Position numbers and translations under genes: made by a program. DNA of 64,000 nucleotides, from NCBI GenBank assembly GCA_003342895.1, contig PTFA01000192.1, positions 250,581 through 314,580 on the forward strand, written 5' to 3'. Numbering within the stretch: the stretch's first letter is position 1; every line of letters begins with the position of its first letter. This document shows positions 58,906-64,000 of this stretch, in pieces. The notes below the pieces were generated by a model, which saw only the letters and a list, made by a program, of their open reading frames with translations, did no database searches and had not been told where the DNA came from. This DNA is from Casuarius casuarius (Eukaryota > Chordata > Aves > Casuariiformes > Casuariidae).

Positions 58906-61900
58906 GGAAAATGCATTCAGTGTGTGGAAGGCTTGCCAGGGGTTCCTAACCCTGTTTGGTGGGGGCAACTTTTCCTCCAGTCTTTAGTGCCAGGTTTCTG
59001 CATCAGTTTGGGGCAGGCATGCTCTGAGCCAGCTTTGCAGCTACTGTTGTTAAATGCGGAGTTTGCCTCTTTCCAGTTCATAGTGCTGAGCTGTGCATCT
59101 CAGGCCCCAGCATGATAGCTTCTGCGTGGCTTGTGTGGGCAGGCGGTTCTGTTTGCTCAGGGTTTCTCCTGTGCTGCAAATCTGCAGAGGAATGCTGGCT
59201 GCCAAATCCCTTCCTCTAACCCTGGCCTTGTGGAGGGAGAGCAGTAATCACCCACAGCCCACCACAGGAGACCGAGAGAAGTGATGCAGTTTAGCTGTCC
59301 ACCTGTCTGCTCCTCCTGCCTTTGGCTTTGGGGGGAAATAATCTGTTTTATGGCAGCTGTCCAAAAGTCCTATGCAAATCCTCAGCCTCACAGAGGAAGA
59401 GGTGAGCCTGAGCTGTGCTGCTGAATCAAATGCTGCCATGTCTTATTTGATGTCTCTTTGGTGGGTGATAGAAATCCTATTGCAAGTTACTGGAAGAATA
59501 AAGAGCACATTTGAGGGGGCAGGTCAGAAGGTCTCAGGGAAGGGGGAAGATAAGAGGAATCTGAAACACTTTCCCCTCTCCTGTTTCTGGGTGAACATGT
59601 ATTGATCTTGGGGTGGGGGGAGTCTGCTTGGTATGGGAGGATGCAGAACCTACCGGTAACTGTTCCTCGCTCAGCTGGCCGAGCTGCACTGTAAACATAA
59701 ATTTCCGCTTTGCAGCGAGGCTTCTTGCAATTATGAAAGAGCCAAACTGGAAACACTGCTGGCTTGTGCAGTGGGCTGGAGGCGCCGTTTGAAGAGGGGA
59801 AGGCAAAGGGATCAAGGAGGGCTCTTGGAATGAGTGTGGGCCTACAAGACGACGGATGTGTCAGCTGGGACGCTAAAGCACTGCGATAAATGGGGGTGAG
59901 GAGATTTCACTGTAAGAACAGGAGTGGGGCTTAAAGACACAGTGTCAACTGCTAAGAGATGGGTTGTCTGAGTGCATGATAACCTAGTCGTGGTATAACC
60001 GTGTGGTATAACTAGGTGATAACTTGCTGGGAATAAAGAAGAGGGGGATGGCNCGAGGCAAATATAGCATCACTCCTCTGCAGGTAGGCTGCATGGCTGC
60101 TAGGCTGCACAGCTGCTGGCCAGGGCTGTTGCATGCGTGTGAGCCACCTTTTGCATGTACGTGTGTGTGCATCCAAGTGGATTTGGTCAGAAAGGGCTCC
60201 TGCCTTGCTGACTGCTTTGCTTAGGTAAGAGAAGCCACTCAGTAGGTCACAAATTCCAGTAAAGCTGGGTCGAAGGCTTTCATCATTCTCAAAAGGCAGT
60301 TGGGCAATACAGCGAATGGTGCAAGAGGCAACAAGCTGAGCTCAGCTCCTGGCCTCTCTGTGGGGAGCTGAGCCAGGCCAGGCTCTGCTCTCCGTTGTGC
60401 CCCCGCTGATGCACGATTCAATCTTGCTGACCGAATGGTTTGGCCTTGCACTACAGCAAGCAATCGCTGGGGTCCAGGAGGCAAACCTTAGAGGCCTGCT
60501 CCTGGTGTCAGCAGCCTCCTGAAGGCTACCGCTTCCCTTCACGTTGGTGGTAGTCTGCTTCCCTCTGTTGGCTAAAGAGGGTTTCAGGCTCCCCTTGGCA
60601 GGGAGAACAGCGAAGTCATCAGCGTTTCCTGCATGGAGAGCCCTCCTGTCCCGGCAGTCCCCAGCATCCTGGCTTTTCCCTTTCACCTCCCAGCAGGTCA
60701 TCTCAGGTGCCATAAGGTTTAACATAAGATGAGCATTCAGCATTCTGTTGGCCTAGGATGGGAAGGAAAGAGCTGACGGATCAGCTGAAGGCAACCGCTT
60801 CCTGATGATGAAGATTAGTCTTGCCATTAGGGATGAGCAATCATCAAGTTAGGAAGAAGAAATGGAGTTTAGGGGCATGCGTTGCAGGTGGAGGGGATGT
60901 GGACATGTTTTTTTTAGAAAAATGGGCTTGTCTGTCCCCATAGGAAACGAAAGACAGGAGAGCGACCTGCACGCAGAGTCTGCCACCAGCACACTTGCCT
61001 GCCTGTCTGGGTGCCAGCCTGCGGGAAGAGATTAGCTCCCTCTTCCACACCCCCAGCCCCACTTGTGCTGCATTAGGTGCCGAATTAGCAGCGTGTGTGG
61101 TCATATCCCACCCCCAGGGATGGGAACCTCTGGAAGTGGGGTGCTGGGTGCAAGAAGATGGCTATATACAAAAAAAAGGAGGACTAAGAGAGAAATCAGC
61201 ACTTGATACAGGGCTTGCTGTTCACAAGCCCCTTCCTCAAGGCATTTGGGATCTCAAACGTGTTTTTTCTCTCTTCCTGCCTGGAGGCTGCTGGCCCAGA
61301 TAAACACGTCAAATAAGCGCAGTCAAAATGTGTCAGAGTTTGACATGAGGTCTAGACACTCCTCCTCGAGGCTGCACAGCAGCAGATCAACTGTCCCTTG
61401 AGACAGACCGGCTAATCATCTCGGGGTGACACGTGTCTGAGCTCTGGTATGCCACTTCCAAAACCAAGAGTATGTTAATCAAGCGGCTCCCCTGTCGGCG
61501 TGTGATAGGGTGATACTGTCATTTCTGTCTTCTTGGCATTGCTATCTTCTGGGTCCAGAGGAACTGGAGGAAGGGAGTGGTGGGGAGAAGAGTTAACTGA
61601 AATGTCACAGGTGAAAGAAATAACAACAGCCAGAGGGAGGCCGCCTCTTCATTGCACCTCATGTAGCCCATCAAACTTCCCTAAGCAATGGCTGTACCGA
61701 CTCCAGTCACTTGCGATTGAACTGCGGGATTATGGCTGATAGAAATGTCTCAGCTTCAAGCAAGGGGAGAAGCCACAACCATGAGGCAGGGCAGCCCTGG
61801 TCATGTAAAAGTGAGCAGTCCATGTAGTTTAAAGAGCCACCTGCTTTTAAAAACTAACTAGTAAATCTTTTAAAACACGCTGTCATAACTGCTCCATCAC

Positions 61901-64000
61901 CCTGAAACCACTTATTAGAGGGGTTGCTGGTCCCTGTTAAGAAACCTCTGTTTGTTCTAGAAGAGCCCCATCATTACTAAATGATAGACCCAGGGAGAAT
62001 TGCTCATTTGGTTTCATCGCCTCCACCAAATGCCACAGAAAGCTGCTTCAAAGTGTTAAACTTCTTGAACATGGTAATACCTGTTCACAGTTTATTGCCA
62101 TCATTAAAGACTGCGCTGCTCTTTGTGGCTGTGGGGCTGAGCTGCTCTGTGCTCACCAGCGCTGCAGCTGACTGTGTTCCTCTGCAGGCAGGGGCCTGAG
62201 GGCTCTGGTGTTGCACGCAAGCCCTGAAGAAGAATGCAGCTGGAAAATCAGCTAATTTCCTTGTTTTGCTTCTAAAGAGGCATTGAAGCACTTTAATCTG
62301 AGTGCCGGAGGTGCTGTGTCCCATCACTTCAACTGGAGGTCTTGTATATTTGGGGAAGGTAGTCTCTCTGAAACTAGAAACCAGGTAAAACAAAATTTTG
62401 CTGTCATAGAATCACTGGCATTAATTGCCAGGACTGCTGCTTCCTCCTCCTAATGCACTTGGATGCTAATGAACAACCTTCTTGCCCCTAAAAGGCATCA
62501 GTCATTAGCCATAGGACTTGTAGCACATCCACAATGTATGTGGTTTGACCGTTTAAGAAGATGAAATCCTTGGCTGGAAGCACATAAATCCTGACAGTCT
62601 GGTCAAGTTAGGTGCAGGGAGGGAGAAAAATCTAAATGAAGTCATTTGGATTACTTAGCAGATTCCTTTGCCAGACTGTTTCCTCTGAGGTTTGTCAAAG
62701 AAATGGTATTTCTCAATCTCTGCTGATTAATGTCAGCATGATTTGGAGGTGGCCTGGCCACAGAGCACTTGTTGGGTTCATGTCCCCACTCCTCAGGGGC
62801 TTGCCACAGTGCTCTGATCTCCTCCTCCTCGTCACCCGCTCCACCAGGATCCTGCTAAACGTTGCTAGTGATGGCCTTGGAAATGGCCCCATCTGCAGAG
62901 AAGGTAGCAAGGCATTTCTTTTTCCATAGTTCCTGTGAGGGGCCATTAGCTAAGAGCTGTTAGTTCTCCAGTCCTGCACAGTCCAGCCCTGAGGATAAGT
63001 TAGGCCAGGAAAGNTGAAGTGACTGGGCAGATTTCCTTTTGGTGAACTCAAGGGGAAAGGGAAATCCAAGGGGTAACCACCCTGGGGCATTGCAACAGAT
63101 GGCCTTTGAGGTCAAGATATTTGAGCGATCATAAGAGGATATTTCAGCAGCAGTGCAACTGCTCGGGACATAGCAGTCTGCTTTTCCTGAACACAATGCA
63201 CTGTGGAAAGGGATCGCTGGCCAAAGTCTCCTGCCAAAGATGGCAACACAGTTGCTAGAAAGGGCCACGTAGGCAGGGCTGGCACTAGCCCATGGGGATC
63301 TTGGTGGTGGTCTGAGGGCAGGAAAGGAGCAGGAGCTTGCAGAAGAGATGGGGTTTCTCCCAGGCAGAAAAGGTGGCACCTCCCAGGCAGGGCATGGTGG
63401 GAGCTGATGTGTCCAACAGGGACAGCCAGAGATTCTGACACAACCTCCCACTCCAGCGCTTGCTCCCCATCCTCTGCAGCCACGGGGACATGCCCTTTTG
63501 GTGGTCCATTTTGTCCCCTCAGCCCTTCTGCTCTTTCCTCCCCACTCCACCATGGGGGCTGTGGGTTCAGCTGTTGCAAGAGCTCACCCTGATGCAGCTC
63601 AACCAAACCTCCCATCCTTATCGCGCTCCTGCCCTGCCCGACCTGGCTGCCGGGGCTATCGGGCACAGCCAGGGGGACGTGGAGTGACAAGGGCTGGCTG
63701 CTGCCAGGGGGAAGCGGCTAGACAGGGCTAGGCAGCAGATAAGGACAAAAGTGGTTCCTGTGGCCAAAAATACAGGCACAAGCCTAAGTCAGGCGCAGTC
63801 CCTGACAGGGGCGGAAGCAGGAGTGGATGGCCCACAAGAATATTTTTTCCTTCCAGAGGGGTGAAGGAGCAAATGCAAAGTGCCCCCCTGTGCCGAATCC
63901 GGGGGGTGCGTGGGCAGGGCCAGGTGGTGCTGGACTCCACTCTTGGAGAATGGCAAGGCTCGCATTTCCCCACAGTGCTTGCTTGCATTGCACTTCCTAG
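58906..64000. other. Intergenic region downstream of TRIOBP
   Basis: No recognisable gene. In human H1-0 and GCAT follow TRIOBP, but neither a histone H1 globular domain nor aminotransferase exons are present here on either strand. Two segments (about 59640-59840 and 61320-61560) are non-repetitive, balanced in composition and contain transcription-factor-like motifs; they could be conserved regulatory DNA but I cannot test conservation. Low-complexity content is minimal. Confidence 0.55.

Noticed and set aside
62400..62430. CATAGAATCA string suggestive of a CR1 3' end
   Set aside because: A single octamer-like occurrence without the tandem repeat or any reverse-transcriptase similarity.

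Overview
The window is vertebrate nuclear DNA with multi-exon genes, GT-AG introns, CpG-island promoters, polyadenylation signals, a 245-base assembly gap and scattered single N. The galectin closely resembles, from memory, the chicken 14-kDa galectin-1 form. Together with compact introns and no obvious LINE, SINE or retroviral bodies, this suggests a sauropsid (bird, crocodilian or turtle). I cannot place it further without a search. All comparisons with human or chicken proteins are from memory.

Layout. 1-4000 is gene-poor flank. LGALS1 (+, 4121-7613, 4 exons) is followed by two minus-strand genes: a single-exon urotensin-II-receptor-like GPCR (10299-11420) and an ADAP1-like ArfGAP with two PH domains (14994-21697, 11 coding exons). 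NOL12 (+, 23630-26868, 6 exons) starts in a CpG island. About 4 kb of intergenic DNA leads to a second CpG island at about 30.9-31.3 kb. TRIOBP (+, 32438-57259, 21 coding exons, about 1359 residues) then fills most of the remainder, with a third, gap-containing CpG island inside it at 40.4-41.8 kb that is a likely promoter for the short (Tara) isoform. TRIOBP ends with a 3'UTR intron and an AATAAA at 58882. The last 5 kb has no recognisable gene.

The order LGALS1, NOL12, TRIOBP matches human 22q13. The receptor and ADAP1-like genes between LGALS1 and NOL12 are not part of that human interval as I know it. The genes do not form a pathway: they cover a secreted or cytosolic lectin, a peptide receptor, an Arf/phosphoinositide regulator, a nucleolar RNA-binding protein and an F-actin-bundling adaptor.

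I found no previously undescribed system. The best second-look items are the extra syntenic gene pair, a TRIOBP in which the expected long R1 repeat block is almost absent while a downstream exon carries about 17 degenerate 20-residue repeats, a GC-AG intron in TRIOBP, a stop-free 87-nt intron in frame in the ADAP1-like gene, and two pairs of old dispersed repeats.
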